A DNA stretch of 64,000 bases from Sphingomonas sp. SORGH_AS_0879 (lineage in GTDB: Bacteria > Pseudomonadota > Alphaproteobacteria > Sphingomonadales > Sphingomonadaceae). A program made the translations under genes and the position numbers. Position 1 is the first letter of the stretch. The number at the start of each line of letters is the position of its first letter. Positions 1 through 7,675 of the stretch are shown here, piece after piece. Under the pieces are notes generated by a model that saw nothing but the letters and a program-made list of their open reading frames with translations, did not search any database and was not told where the DNA came from. The stretch covers positions 940,001-1,004,000 of the forward strand of contig NZ_JAUTBJ010000002.1 of assembly GCF_030819175.1 (NCBI RefSeq). Direction: 5' to 3'.

Positions 1-2
1 CG

Positions 3-1061
3 CCGCTCGACAATCTGCACCAGACCTGTGCCGAGACGGGTCGCCATCTGCAACAGGTGAAGGCGGCGGGCGAGAAGCTGGGCCTGGGCTTCCTCGGTCT
101 CGGCATGTGGCCCGACAAGACCCGCGCCGAACTGCCGATCATGCCCAAGGGCCGCTATGCGATCATGCTGCGCCACATGCCGCGCGTCGGCTCACTGGGG
201 CTCGACATGATGCTGCGCACCTCGACCATCCAGGTGAATCTGGATTATGCGTCCGAGGCCGACATGGTGAAGAAGTTCCGGGTCGGCCTGGCGCTCCAGC
301 CGCTGGCGACCGCTTTGTTCGCCAACTCGCCCTTCACGGAAGGCAAGCCTAACGGCATGCTATCCTTCCGCAGCCATATCTGGTCGGACACCGACCCCGC
401 GCGCACCGGCATGCTGCCCTTCGTGTTCGAGGACGGGTTCGGTTACGAGCGCTATGCCGACTATGCGCTCGATGTGCCGATGTATTTCGTCTATCGCGAC
501 GGCAAGTATATCGACGCGGCGGGCCTGTCGTTCCGTGACTTCCTGAAGGGCGAGCTGTCGGTCCTGCCGGGCGAGTTGCCGACGATCGAGGACTGGAACG
601 ACCATCTGTCGACCGCCTTTCCCGAGGTGCGGCTCAAGACCTTCCTGGAGATGCGCGGCGCCGATGGTGGCCCGTGGAACCGCATCTGCGCGCTGCCCGC
701 GCTCTGGGTCGGGCTGCTCTATGACGACGCGGCGCTGGATGCGGCCTGGGATCTGGTCAAGGGCTGGTCGCTGACCGAGCGGCAGGCGCTGCGGGACGCG
801 GTGCCCGAACTGGCGCTCGACGCGCCGCTGCCGGGTGGCGGGCGGTTGCGCGATATCGCGGGCGAGGTGCTCGACATCGCCCATGCGGGGCTTGCCGCAC
901 GTGGGCGGCTGAACGGGGCGGGGGATAACGAAACCGGCTTCCTCGACCCGCTGCGCGAGATCGTCCGCTCGGGCAAGGTGCCCGCGCAAGGGTTGCTCGA
1001 TCGGTATAACGGCGAATGGGGTGCGGATATTGCGCGGGTCTACGGGGAAGCGAGCTTCTGA
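3..1061 (+). CDS. gshA: Glutamate-cysteine ligase, 5' end cut by window edge
   Basis: This enzyme catalyses the ATP-dependent ligation of glutamate and cysteine, the first step of glutathione synthesis in the cytoplasm. The reading frame is already open at base 3 and gives about 352 residues; the usual alphaproteobacterial/plant-type enzyme is about 450, so roughly 100 N-terminal residues lie outside the window. Family blocks are visible: [44 protein letters not shown] and [22 protein letters not shown] at base 57 could be mistaken for a start, but family similarity (PLDNLHQTC) continues upstream of it. No terminator other than a palindromic repeat follows the stop. Confidence 0.93.
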   Translation, partial: PLDNLHQTCAETGRHLQQVKAAGEKLGLGFLGLGMWPDKTRAELPIMPKGRYAIMLRHMPRVGSLGLDMMLRTSTIQVNLDYASEADMVKKFRVGLALQPLATALFANSPFTEGKPNGMLSFRSHIWSDTDPARTGMLPFVFEDGFGYERYADYALDVPMYFVYRDGKYIDAAGLSFRDFLKGELSVLPGELPTIEDWNDHLSTAFPEVRLKTFLEMRGADGGPWNRICALPALWVGLLYDDAALDAAWDLVKGWSLTERQALRDAVPELALDAPLPGGGRLRDIAGEVLDIAHAGLAARGRLNGAGDNETGFLDPLREIVRSGKVPAQGLLDRYNGEWGADIARVYGEASF

Positions 1062-1074
1062 GGTTTTCCCGTAG

Positions 1075-1149
1075 GCTTCGACTTCGCTCAGCCTGAACGG
1101 ATGTTGAATTAATCCCCCACCGCCGTTCAGCCTGAGCGAAGTCGAAGGC
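1075..1149. repeat. Inverted pair of a dispersed 26-bp repeat
   Basis: Two arms (1075-1100 and 1123-1149) read CTTCGACTTCGCTCAGCC and its complement, and could fold into a long hairpin between two convergent genes. The same unit recurs at 21908, 47584, 47682, 47746, 53668, 62453 and 62508. It may act as a transcription end point for gshA and the convergent gene, which is inference. Confidence 0.8.
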
Positions 1150-1158
1150 CAAGGGCCG

Positions 1159-2427
1159 CTAGCGCCCCATCACCCACGCAAAGAAGCGCGGCACCAACCC
1201 GTACCGCGCCATCCACTCCGAATAGTCCCGATAGGCCGGATCGACGGACAAATGCCGTTCCTCGGTCCTGGCCCGCCAGTAATAGACACCGTTGACTGCC
1301 CCCAACAGGATGGTGGCGCGCGCCGCATCCACCCATGTCCCGGTCGACAGGATCGGGATGGTTGCGATCCACCAGAAGATGTTCTTCGACAGATAGGCCG
1401 GATGTCGCGACACCGCATAGGGCCCGTGGGTCAGGATGCCCCGGTGGGTCAGGTTGGAAAAGCGGATGCCGAACGCCACGGTCGACCAGGCATAGACGGC
1501 CGTCAGCCCGACCAGGACCGTTCCGATCGCGGCCAGCACGACGGGATGCCCCGCGAACCAGTAACTCCACTCCGCCGTGCCTGGTCGATAGTCGAGCGGC
1601 CCGCCATTGGTCATCAGGATGGTCGGCGGGTAACAGATCAGCGCCGCTGCCCACGCCGCCGCATAGGGATTGGCCGAGCGGATATGCGCATCGAGCGGCC
1701 GCAGGGTCAGCATATATCCGACCGTGGCGAAGGCGACGTCGATCAGGAACATCAGCGTGATCAGCCAGTTGGCCAGCGCCACCGGATCGTGCAGCACCAC
1801 GGACAGGTCGCCACGCACGAACATCCCGAACCCGCCCGGCACCACCCCCAGCATGAAGGGCAGGAAGAACGCCTTCACCGCCCACGCCCGCAGATGGGCA
1901 TGGATCGCCTCCGCCTCCACCCCCGGCTGCCCGGTCAGCCACGCCCCCAGCATCCAAGCGCCGTCCCTGGGCTCCACCAGCCGCCGGTCGAGCCACAACA
2001 CATAAGGAATGGACAGCAGGAACAACGCCGGCGCGGCCCAGGCCAGGCAGTTCATCGCGAACAGGAAAATGCCCTGCCAATAGAAGCGCCCCGTTGCGAA
2101 GATCAGCGCGATCCCGCCGAAGGTCGCCCATAGCCCGGCCAGCTTGGTCAGGCTGATGTCCAGAGTCTCGCGATACGGACGCGGATGCTCCCAGTCGATG
2201 CCGGTCGAGGGACGGCGATGCACTTGGTCGACCAGGACCGACCAGAGCAGCATCGGCACCCCGGCGCACAGCAGATGGAACAGCGCCGCATAAGGCCCGT
2301 CCAGATGCCGCCACCGCGCTAAGGCGATCCACGCGACCGATCCGACCAGCCCCGCCAGCCCGACGCCATGGCTGACGGCGGAGGCGGGGCGCGGCGGGCG
2401 GGCTGACGGAGAGGACGGATCGGCCAT
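1159..2427 (-). CDS. Isoprenylcysteine carboxyl methyltransferase-like integral membrane protein
   Basis: A 422-residue protein with many hydrophobic segments (for example around 22-38, 47-66, 100-112, 120-144, 184-200, 218-240, 255-272 and 292-318). The C-terminus carries the signature of the ICMT/phospholipid methyltransferase superfamily: GPYAVSRHPAY at about 335-345 and EERHL...YRDYSEW at about 389-405, which in known relatives form the S-adenosylmethionine and substrate site. It is longer than typical bacterial ICMT-like proteins (about 200 residues), so the N-terminal half is an extra membrane domain. The methyl acceptor cannot be inferred from the sequence. It is convergent with gshA and reads from an ATG at 2427. 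Confidence 0.75.
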   Translation of the reverse strand: MADPSSPSARPPRPASAVSHGVGLAGLVGSVAWIALARWRHLDGPYAALFHLLCAGVPMLLWSVLVDQVHRRPSTGIDWEHPRPYRETLDISLTKLAGLWATFGGIALIFATGRFYWQGIFLFAMNCLAWAAPALFLLSIPYVLWLDRRLVEPRDGAWMLGAWLTGQPGVEAEAIHAHLRAWAVKAFFLPFMLGVVPGGFGMFVRGDLSVVLHDPVALANWLITLMFLIDVAFATVGYMLTLRPLDAHIRSANPYAAAWAAALICYPPTILMTNGGPLDYRPGTAEWSYWFAGHPVVLAAIGTVLVGLTAVYAWSTVAFGIRFSNLTHRGILTHGPYAVSRHPAYLSKNIFWWIATIPILSTGTWVDAARATILLGAVNGVYYWRARTEERHLSVDPAYRDYSEWMARYGLVPRFFAWVMGR

Positions 2428-2480
2428 GGAATGCGAGGGCTTAGCCTATTTCGGTAAGCAAGGCGTTAGGGGCGATCACA

Positions 2481-2502
2481 ATCCTCCCCGCACGGGGAGG
2501 AT
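2481..2502. terminator. Perfect hairpin downstream of the 2509-2955 gene
   Basis: The two halves ATCCTCCCCG and CGGGGAGGAT are exactly complementary and lie just past the stop of the minus-strand gene, with no clear T-run. A near copy sits at 26993-27017, again just after a minus-strand stop, so this is either a recurrent terminator-like module or a REP-type repeat. Confidence 0.55.
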
Positions 2503-2508
2503 CATGAA

Positions 2509-2955
2509 CTACTCCGCCGCCAATATTCCCCGAATCTCCTCCTCGCTGATCCCGAACGCGCCCGCCAATCCGCCCAGCGACGCACCGCGCTTGGCGAGTT
2601 CGCGAATCCGCCCTTCGTCGACCAGCGTCGCATAGCCGCGCGTGTCGCGTTGTTCGCGCACCACGTCCTTGCGGCCCGACGTCCGGTGGCGCTTGGCGGC
2701 GGCGGCGTGGGGGTCCTTGGCGGCGGCGGCCATCTCGGCCTCGCGGCGGGCGGTGCGTTCGGCCTCCCGCGCGGCGATGTCGCGCTCACGATTCGCCGCG
2801 CGGGCCTCCAGCCGACTGGCCATCAGCGATTCGCGCTCGCCGGCGCGCGCCTCGCGCGCCTTCGCCCGCGCGGCGGCGCGTTCTTCCAGACTGTCATTGG
2901 TACGGATGCGCAAACCGCCTTTGGCGGGCGTCACGCCCCAGCTGTCATCGACCAA
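2509..2955 (-). CDS. Conserved-type hypothetical protein, charged helix plus C-terminal HTH-like tail
   Basis: I do not recognise a named family. The 148-residue product has an Arg/Ala/Glu-rich central part (about 25-85) that should form a long charged helix or coiled coil. Its C-terminal 35 residues (LVDEGRIRELAKRGASLGGL, then AFGISEEEIRGIL) look like a small helix-turn-helix. The start is a TTG, chosen because GGGAGG lies 8-10 bases upstream and no in-frame ATG precedes the conserved-looking N-terminus. DNA binding is only a suggestion from the tail. Confidence 0.6.
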   Translation of the reverse strand: MVDDSWGVTPAKGGLRIRTNDSLEERAAARAKAREARAGERESLMASRLEARAANRERDIAAREAERTARREAEMAAAAKDPHAAAAKRHRTSGRKDVVREQRDTRGYATLVDEGRIRELAKRGASLGGLAGAFGISEEEIRGILAAE

Positions 2956-3092
2956 GTCCGGCTCCCTCCCGATACAAGGCGGTCGTCTATAGCGGCGGGG
3001 TCATGCGCGACCAGAGGGATTGATCGTGGAGGCGAGGCAACCGGTGGACAATCCGCTGGTTATTGATCCAGACTAGAAAATGGGAGGATGCG

Positions 3093-3299
3093 ATGAACCC
3101 GATGCTCGACCCCGACCTGATCGAATATATGGACGACCAGACCCTGCTCGCCGCCTTTACCATGGCCACGGGCGCGGGCGACCGCGAGGACATCGCCGCG
3201 ATCGGCGCCGAAATGGCCCGTCGCCATCTGGCACCGCCCGCGCCGCTTGCCGGTCTGACGGGCCGGGGCGGGATCAGGTCGGGACCCTTGACCGTCTGA
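3093..3299 (+). CDS. Small hypothetical protein (68 aa)
   Basis: A short acidic N-terminal protein (MNPMLDPDLIEYMDDQTLLA) with a central helix and a flexible Gly/Pro C-terminus. The ATG at 3093 has GGGAGG 6-11 bases upstream, better than the possible earlier start at 3063. It ends just before the left att repeat of the integrated element, so it would be the original downstream neighbour of trmB. No family recognised; it could be a chance frame. Confidence 0.5.
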   Translation: MNPMLDPDLIEYMDDQTLLAAFTMATGAGDREDIAAIGAEMARRHLAPPAPLAGLTGRGGIRSGPLTV

Positions 3300-3319
3300 T
3301 CGCCTTTGCGGTCGCTTAT

Positions 3320-3344
3320 CGCCGGATATACCGGAAATACCACA
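3320..3344. other. Left attachment repeat; displaced native trmB 3' end
   Basis: This copy of the 25-bp att core reads on the minus strand as the last eight TrmB codons (WYFRYIRR), followed by TAA. It differs from the right copy by one base, which changes CGG to AGG, both Arg. It is most simply the original chromosomal end of trmB, pushed away by integration. Confidence 0.85.
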
Positions 3345-3420
3345 TTTTAGGGTTATATAAGCTTGAGTGTGGCGGTTTTCTGACGTTTTTGGCCTTGCGG
3401 TGATCGGCATGGTTAGCCTT

Positions 3421-3442
3421 TGGCAATCACCGGGTAATCACG
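3421..3442. repeat. Left tandem 11-bp repeats, probable integrase arm sites
   Basis: TGGCAATCACC is followed immediately by a related GGGTAATCACG. The same 11-base unit appears twice in tandem, in the same orientation, near the other end at 9515-9536. Both lie 75-115 bases inside the att core, as expected for arm-type binding sites of a tyrosine recombinase. Confidence 0.6.
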
Positions 3443-3556
3443 GGACGCTGTTTGGGTACATCGCCCGTCATTTATCTCATCCGGTTTTGCCGCGGGCAAA
3501 TCCGTGTAAATCCTGACAGGGTTGGTGTTCACCACCGAGGATTCGCGTGAGGGCTT

Positions 3557-3877
3557 ATGAAAGTGACGCTGGCGATGACACGGCGGCAAATTGAGGTGTC
3601 GCGATTTGGGCCTTGGTGGAAGCCATGGGATCGCCGGGGTACTCTCCGCATAGAGGACATAACAGGTCTGCATGAGCTTACGCCAGGATTGGCGCGCAGG
3701 CTTAGCGACTATGATCTTCACTTGATGCCTAGGGTTCGGACAAATGACAGCGTTCTCCATACGGTGATCGCTGCGGAACTGCGCCGCCGTGAGGGGAGTA
3801 CAGCGCGCTGGGCGTTGGGGGTTTCCATCCTATCCCTCTTGGTTGCCTGCGTCGCGGTCGCACTCAATCGGAAATAG
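3557..3877 (+). CDS. Hypothetical protein with C-terminal membrane anchor (element cargo)
   Basis: A 106-residue protein of no family I recognise. The first about 80 residues look soluble and mixed alpha/beta. Residues about 85-102 (LGVSILSLLVACVAVAL) form a single transmembrane helix followed by a short basic tail, so the soluble part should face one side of the inner membrane. The stop is five bases before the ATG of the next gene, so the two are almost certainly co-transcribed. A 12-bp palindrome, TGGTGTTCACCA, lies at 3523-3534 just upstream and could be an operator. A paired cargo role such as host defence or exclusion is speculation. Confidence 0.65.
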   Translation: MKVTLAMTRRQIEVSRFGPWWKPWDRRGTLRIEDITGLHELTPGLARRLSDYDLHLMPRVRTNDSVLHTVIAAELRRREGSTARWALGVSILSLLVACVAVALNRK

Positions 3878-3882
3878 CTGCC

Positions 3883-4434
3883 ATGAATCAGCCGCCAGAC
3901 TCAGCAGGAGCCATTCGCGCCCTCGACCCCGCCAATGGCTTCGATGCCGCCGCAGAACATGCCTTCGCACGTGCGCGCTATGAGTACCTTATAACCCGGC
4001 GTGATCAGATGTACGACCGGCTTCGGTTTGGAGCAATGGCGCTGAATGGTGCAACGCTGGCCGGATTGATGGCCGCGATGGGTGGTGACGGAAAGGGCGC
4101 AGTGTGGGTGGGGCTGACAAATAGAGTAGCGGTGTGGTCAGCAGCGGCGTTCGTGCTTGGGTTGGTATGCGCGGGGATCGCTGCACTTATCGCTTCCAAT
4201 AAATATACGACCGAATCAGGCGACGCCTTTGTTCGCTACGTGACTGCAAAGCGACTGGCGGCTACCTATGAGGCGTCGGACTGGAATTCTGCTGGCACGG
4301 CGATGGATGAGCACCACAAGTCGCCCCTTGTGGACTTTCAATATTCGATGGCGGCCATCGCTTTTCAAAACGCTGCTTATGCGTGCTGGCTCGGCGGCAT
4401 TTGCCTGCCATTTTTTACCAAGCTATTGATCTGA
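3883..4434 (+). CDS. Hypothetical three-helix membrane protein (element cargo)
   Basis: A 183-residue protein with a soluble N-terminus (about 1-45). Hydrophobic segments lie at about 47-66 (FGAMALNGATLAGLMAAM), 84-104 and 155-178, with a soluble loop of about 50 residues between the second and third. No catalytic motif is visible. It follows the single-anchor protein by five bases and probably works with it. The layout, a soluble stretch followed by paired helices, resembles small membrane effectors found in phage-defence islands. No nucleotide-sensor gene is adjacent, so that comparison is weak. Confidence 0.7.
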   Translation: MNQPPDSAGAIRALDPANGFDAAAEHAFARARYEYLITRRDQMYDRLRFGAMALNGATLAGLMAAMGGDGKGAVWVGLTNRVAVWSAAAFVLGLVCAGIAALIASNKYTTESGDAFVRYVTAKRLAATYEASDWNSAGTAMDEHHKSPLVDFQYSMAAIAFQNAAYACWLGGICLPFFTKLLI

Positions 4435-4602
4435 CTGGTCGAGGCGCCCCGTCAACTGCACCTGGTCATCCGACAGCTGTGCGGGTGTTAAGGCCGTCGA
4501 GGGGTCTTTGCCTGAGGTAGTCACTGCCTTCCTCGCCATTTTGCCGCGAACAAGCGCCCCGTTGGCTTGGTGGTGCTTTTCGCTAGCAGAGGCTGTCCCG
4601 CA

Positions 4603-4633
4603 TTGACAGGTCGGAACCTATCACTATGATAGG
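4603..4633 (+). promoter_or_regulatory. Sigma-70-like promoter with overlapping 17-bp operator of the toxin-antitoxin pair
   Basis: TTGACA at 4603-4608 and TATGAT at 4625-4630 are separated by 16 bases. A perfect palindrome, CCTATCA-CTA-TGATAGG (4617-4633), covers the -10 box, ideally placed for repression by the HTH antitoxin encoded downstream. Transcription should begin near 4637, which decides the toxin start codon. Confidence 0.75.
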
Positions 4634-4637
4634 CGTC

Positions 4638-4970
4638 ATGACGTTGCATAGTCGAGCAGTGGTCCAATTCATTCTGCCGTTTGACGGCTTGCGAGATCGA
4701 GTCCGTAACGTGGCTGCCGCTGGCAAAGTGTACATCATGCCGCGCGCCATGCAGGCGATGAGGAACGCGAACGTTAACGACGTCATCATGACCCGGGCGC
4801 TGAAGCGATGCGAACTGCTTAGCCATGCGAAGCGGGGAAATACGATGGGAGAATGGGTATGTATCGCCGGATTCAATGCGAGGGGCTTCCGCCAGGGCGG
4901 CGCCGTCACGCTGACGCTGAGTGAGGGGAGGATTTTCGTCGAGGATATTTCTTGGGATCCACAGCCATGA
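4638..4970 (+). CDS. Probable toxin of a type II toxin-antitoxin pair (DUF4258/MqsR-like)
   Basis: A 110-residue small protein whose C-terminal two thirds (KVYIMPRAMQAMRN, then GEWVCIAGFNARG and VTLTLSEGRIFVEDISW) resemble the compact alpha/beta fold of DUF4258/MqsR-type toxins, which in known cases cleave mRNA. The ATG at 4626 lies inside the -10 box, so the ATG at 4638 is preferred. The transcript would then be leaderless or nearly so. The stop overlaps the next ATG (ATGA, 4967-4970), giving toxin-first order as in mqsRA and higBA. The family assignment is by pattern and context, and the catalytic residues are not certain. Confidence 0.6.
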   Translation: MTLHSRAVVQFILPFDGLRDRVRNVAAAGKVYIMPRAMQAMRNANVNDVIMTRALKRCELLSHAKRGNTMGEWVCIAGFNARGFRQGGAVTLTLSEGRIFVEDISWDPQP

Positions 4971-5473
4971 ACACGGACCTTTTTTGCATCAGCGGCGGTA
5001 AGGCCGCTGCCGAGCCCCGCCTCTATGAGGCGTGCGGGCTTGATAACATTTGGCTGGTCGATGGTTTCGAGGTCGTCGAGCGAGGCGGCGAAGAATGCAT
5101 TCTGCCGGAGGACGCTGAAGGCTTGCACAAGGCCATCGCGCTCCATCTCGCCATGTATCGGAAAGCCCTTTCGGGCCGCGACATTCGGTTCATGCGGCAT
5201 GCCATTGATCTGACCCAGGCGGAGCTTGGCCACAGTTTAGGCGTGCAGAGTCAGACGGTAGCACGATGGGAGAAAAACCAGGTGCCAATTCCCGGGCCAG
5301 AGGAGCGCCTTTTGCGGATTACGGCAATCTTGGCTGCCTCTGATCCAAACAAATTCGCGGAGTTGATCCGTGAAATGCCGAAAAACCTTGAAGAAGGTGA
5401 TGAGGGGCCAGAGCGGCCGGTGCGCTTCACGCATCGGCAACGCTGGACCGAAGCTCACCGGGAGGCGGCTTAA
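4967..5473 (+). CDS. HTH antitoxin, MqsA/HigA-like
   Basis: A 168-residue protein. The N-terminal part (about 17-60, LYEACGLDNIWLVDGFEVV and EGLHKAIALHL) is typical of a small antitoxin-like family. Residues about 80-102 form an XRE helix-turn-helix (DLTQAELGHSLGVQSQTVAR, W101). By analogy it binds and neutralises the upstream product and represses the shared promoter through the palindrome at 4617-4633. The CxxC zinc site of classic MqsA is not seen at the N-terminus. The start is the ATG of the ATGA overlap. It is followed by a hairpin terminator. Confidence 0.75.
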   Translation: MNTDLFCISGGKAAAEPRLYEACGLDNIWLVDGFEVVERGGEECILPEDAEGLHKAIALHLAMYRKALSGRDIRFMRHAIDLTQAELGHSLGVQSQTVARWEKNQVPIPGPEERLLRITAILAASDPNKFAELIREMPKNLEEGDEGPERPVRFTHRQRWTEAHREAA

Positions 5474-5479
5474 AGAATA

Positions 5480-5517
5480 AAGGGGTCCGAGCGCCAACTC
5501 GAACCCCTTCACCCTTT
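5480..5517 (+). terminator. Terminator of the toxin-antitoxin operon
   Basis: AAGGGGTCCGAG pairs, with one mismatch, with CTCGAACCCCTT across a six-base loop, and a short T-rich run (CCCTTTTCC) follows. It begins 7 bases after the antitoxin stop. Confidence 0.65.
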
Positions 5518-5641
5518 TCCTGTTCAGAACCGGCCCCTGTGCAGGTGCGCGATCCAGTCTCAGGCCTTGCAGCTCGTGCGATAGCACAACGAGATTCTGG
5601 ACGCAAAGATCATCGGGCCACTACCCTGAAAGGGTATCGTT

Positions 5642-5770
5642 ATGGCGACCATGATTCCGCCGCCGGGCAAGCGCCTGGTGTTTCGGCCGTGGATTACGAC
5701 CAAGGACGGCACGCGGCTCTACGCCCGCCAGTTTGGCAAGCGCGCTTTCCCGATCTGGATCGACGTTTGA
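5642..5770 (+). CDS. Tiny hypothetical protein (42 aa) of the element
   Basis: A short reading frame (KRLVFRPWITTKDGTRLYAR in the middle, ending FPIWIDV) with AAAGGG upstream of the ATG. The Trp/Arg/Tyr-rich composition and the WITTKDG-RxYAR pattern resemble small conserved proteins seen on alphaproteobacterial phages and islands. I cannot name the family. A hairpin follows directly. The weak point is the short length. Confidence 0.5.
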   Translation: MATMIPPPGKRLVFRPWITTKDGTRLYARQFGKRAFPIWIDV

Positions 5771-5778
5771 CCTGAACT

Positions 5779-5801
5779 CCCGGCTGGGCTTTCCAGCCGG
5801 G
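5779..5801 (+). terminator. Hairpin after the 42-aa gene
   Basis: CCCGGCTGG and CCAGCCGGG form a perfect 9-bp stem with a five-base loop, followed only by GGATTTT. It lies nine bases past the preceding stop and may be a weak terminator or attenuator before the next small gene. Confidence 0.45.
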
Positions 5802-5853
5802 GGATTTTGGGGCGCCGAAGCGAACCCCCAATCTTTGTAAAAAGGAAGTTGCA

Positions 5854-5973
5854 ATGAAGATCGGACGCAACGCTACGACTGGGCGCTTTATCACTGTTGC
5901 AAAGGCCCGTGCCAATAAGACGGGCGCAGTTGTTGAAACGATCAAGCGCTCGCCTGCAAAGCGGAAGAAGTGA
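5854..5973 (+). CDS. Tiny basic protein (39 aa) of the element
   Basis: The frame starts MKIGRNATTGRFITVAKARA and ends SPAKRKK. The ATG has a strong AAGGAAG ribosome site 6-12 bases upstream. The TGRF-T...A....VVETI pattern is one I associate with short proteins common in alphaproteobacterial mobile DNA, of unknown function. The Lys/Arg-rich ends suggest nucleic-acid contact, which is inference. A perfect 13-bp stem follows immediately. Confidence 0.6.
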   Translation: MKIGRNATTGRFITVAKARANKTGAVVETIKRSPAKRKK

Positions 5974-5974
5974 C

Positions 5975-6009
5975 ATAAGGCGCCCCGTTATTGAAGCGGG
6001 GCGCCTTAT
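5975..6009. terminator. Bidirectional terminator-like 13-bp stem
   Basis: ATAAGGCGCCCCG and CGGGGCGCCTTAT are exactly complementary with a nine-base loop. The hairpin lies between the convergent ends of the 39-aa gene (stop 5973) and the minus-strand gene (stop 6013), so it can serve both. Confidence 0.75.
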
Positions 6010-6012
6010 GAT

Positions 6013-6420
6013 TCAATTGACCACCATCGCCTCGACGATCGCCTGCATAAGCACATGACGCGGCACCGGAACCCCGACCGACACATAGCCAGGATTCTGC
6101 GCTGACCGCGTCCCGTAGAGGTTGATCCACTTGCGCCCATGCTGCCGCCAGGCGCGCTGTAACGGTACGACGGGCAGCAGCAGGCACAGCCCGGCCGGGG
6201 CATAGGCGTACCCGATAAAGTCGGCCGCCAAGGGTTTCTGAATCCACCCCGGCACCCGGCGCGCTTCGTCCGACCATCGCTCCAGCAGGACGTCAGGCCA
6301 ATCGTGGATGCGCACCTTCTCGTCGACCGTGTACGTCCGCCCGCACGACAGGGTGAGCAGCCGATCTATCCCGCCCCGCTGCGCCCATCCGTCTTCACGC
6401 ACAGCCACGGCTGACACCAT
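6013..6420 (-). CDS. Hypothetical mobile-element protein, 5' end abutting an IS3 insertion
   Basis: A 135-residue frame with REDGWAQRGGIDRLL, VDEKVRIHDWPDVLLERWSD, PGWIQKPLAADFIGYAY and a C-terminal VSVGVPVPRHVLMQAI. I recall similar proteins in phages and islands, usually longer at the N-terminus. The VDEKVR strand could belong to a nuclease-like fold, but this is a guess. The IS3 copy ends only about 15 bases upstream of the ATG, there is no ribosome site before it, and the frame was open further upstream before insertion. The gene has therefore probably lost its native start and operon link to the 7676-8170 gene. Confidence 0.5.
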   Translation of the reverse strand: MVSAVAVREDGWAQRGGIDRLLTLSCGRTYTVDEKVRIHDWPDVLLERWSDEARRVPGWIQKPLAADFIGYAYAPAGLCLLLPVVPLQRAWRQHGRKWINLYGTRSAQNPGYVSVGVPVPRHVLMQAIVEAMVVN

Positions 6421-6447
6421 CGTCGGGAATGACGTGACCCCGGTCTT

Positions 6448-7353
6448 TCATCCAGCGGCAACCAGAGACCGACCGTGGTTTTCGCGCATAAGCGCAGGTG
6501 AAGCAACGGGCGGGGTTAACCCCGCCCGTTGCTGTTCGAGCCCGGCAGCGAAGGCTGCCGGAGTGGCGTAGCCGAGCGAGGAGTGCGGACGCTCGTTGTT
6601 GTAGTCGTCGACCCAGCGGGCCAGAATCGAGCGGGCCTGACCGATGGTGAAGAACAGCGTCTCGTTGAGCAGCTCGTCGCGCATGCGACCGTTAAAGCTC
6701 TCGACGAACCCGTTCTGCGTGGGCTTGCCCGGCGCGATGTAATGCCACTCGATGCGGGCATCGCCGGACCAGGCGAGCACCGCGTTCGACGTCAGTTCGG
6801 TCCCGTTGTCGCTGACGATCATCTTCGGCCTGCCACGCTCGGCGATCAGATCGGCCAGCTCGCGCACGACCCGCCGGCCCGAGATCGACGTGTCCACCAC
6901 CGCCCGAAGGCATTCGCGCGTGACGTCATCGACGATGTTGAGCACGCGGAACCGACGGCCGGTCACGAGCTGGTCGTGGACGAAGTCCAGACTCCAGCGC
7001 TGGTTGGGAAGCGCCAGCACTGACGCGGGCGCACGGCTGCCTGTGGCGCGCCTTCGTCCCTTCCGGCGCCTGACCGTCAAACCCTCCTCACGATAGAGCC
7101 GCTGGGTCTTCTTGCGGTTGATCGTGATGCCGTCCCGGCGCAGCAGGATGTGCAGACGCCGATAGCCGAACCGTCGGCGTTGCTGCGCCAGCTCGCGCAG
7201 CCGCGACCGCAGGTCGCCATCATCCGCCCGGCACGAGCGATACCGCATGCTCGTGCGGTCTGCCCCAACGACCGTGCATGCCCGCCGCTCGCTCATCCCC
7301 AGCGTCGCCTGGAGATGCGCGACCGCTTGCCGCTTCGCGGCGGGCGTCACCAC
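6448..7353 (-). CDS. IS3-family transposase OrfB (DDE integrase core)
   Basis: This is the catalytic part of the transposase, which cuts and joins the IS ends. Readable parts are an N-terminal HTH_21-type region ([20 protein letters not shown]), then the rve core with the three acidic residues in [10 protein letters not shown] (D), [11 protein letters not shown] (D) and [14 protein letters not shown] (E), and the C-terminal [11 protein letters not shown] block. The separate frame can begin at GTG 7353. It is normally made as an OrfAB fusion by -1 slippage on the AAAAAAG run at 7353-7359, at the end of orfA. It looks intact. Confidence 0.9.
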   Translation of the reverse strand: MVTPAAKRQAVAHLQATLGMSERRACTVVGADRTSMRYRSCRADDGDLRSRLRELAQQRRRFGYRRLHILLRRDGITINRKKTQRLYREEGLTVRRRKGRRRATGSRAPASVLALPNQRWSLDFVHDQLVTGRRFRVLNIVDDVTRECLRAVVDTSISGRRVVRELADLIAERGRPKMIVSDNGTELTSNAVLAWSGDARIEWHYIAPGKPTQNGFVESFNGRMRDELLNETLFFTIGQARSILARWVDDYNNERPHSSLGYATPAAFAAGLEQQRAGLTPPVASPALMRENHGRSLVAAG

Positions 7354-7613
7354 TTTTTTGACAGCAGGTCTTTCAACCCCGCATTGTCCAGCATCGTGTC
7401 CGCCAGTAGCCGTTTGAGCCGGGCGTTCTCCTCTTCGAGCGACCGCAGGCGCTTTGCGTCGGACACCTCCAGGCCGCCGAACTTCGCCTTCCACGCATAG
7501 TAAGTCGCGCTCGACATCCCGTGCTTGCGGCACAGCTCCGTCACCACCGCACCCGCCTCGGCCTCCTTCAGGATGCCGATGATCTGCTCTTCCGAAAACT
7601 GCTTCCGCTTCAT
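7347..7613 (-). CDS. IS3-family transposase OrfA (HTH subunit)
   Basis: An 88-residue DNA-binding protein with the typical start [19 protein letters not shown], an HTH ([20 protein letters not shown]) and a leucine-zipper-like tail ([17 protein letters not shown]). It ends LSKKW-stop. Within the codons for KK lies an A6G slippery run (7353-7359) that permits -1 frameshifting into orfB, giving OrfAB. It binds the terminal repeats. No damage seen. Confidence 0.92.
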   Translation of the reverse strand: MKRKQFSEEQIIGILKEAEAGAVVTELCRKHGMSSATYYAWKAKFGGLEVSDAKRLRSLEEENARLKRLLADTMLDNAGLKDLLSKKW

Positions 7614-7675
7614 TCCGTCCGTCCCTTTAAGGAGACGGTCTCTACTTCCAGTTGGATGAAGAAACGGGGGTCACG

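Larger units (their letters stand above)
6435..7673 (-). mobile_element. IS3-family insertion sequence
   Basis: The ends form an imperfect inverted repeat: TGACCCCGGTCTTTCATCCA at the left, and TGACCCCCGTTTCTTCATCC read from the right. Inside are orfA and orfB with the usual -1 frameshift arrangement. The flanks are GACGT on the left and ACGTC on the right. The exact edge is ambiguous because the 4-bp ACGT target duplication is itself palindromic and merges with the ends. Confidence 0.88.

Noticed and set aside
4626..4637. ATG 4626 as toxin start
   Set aside because: The codon lies inside the -10 box TATGAT (4625-4630), so it would not be in the main transcript.
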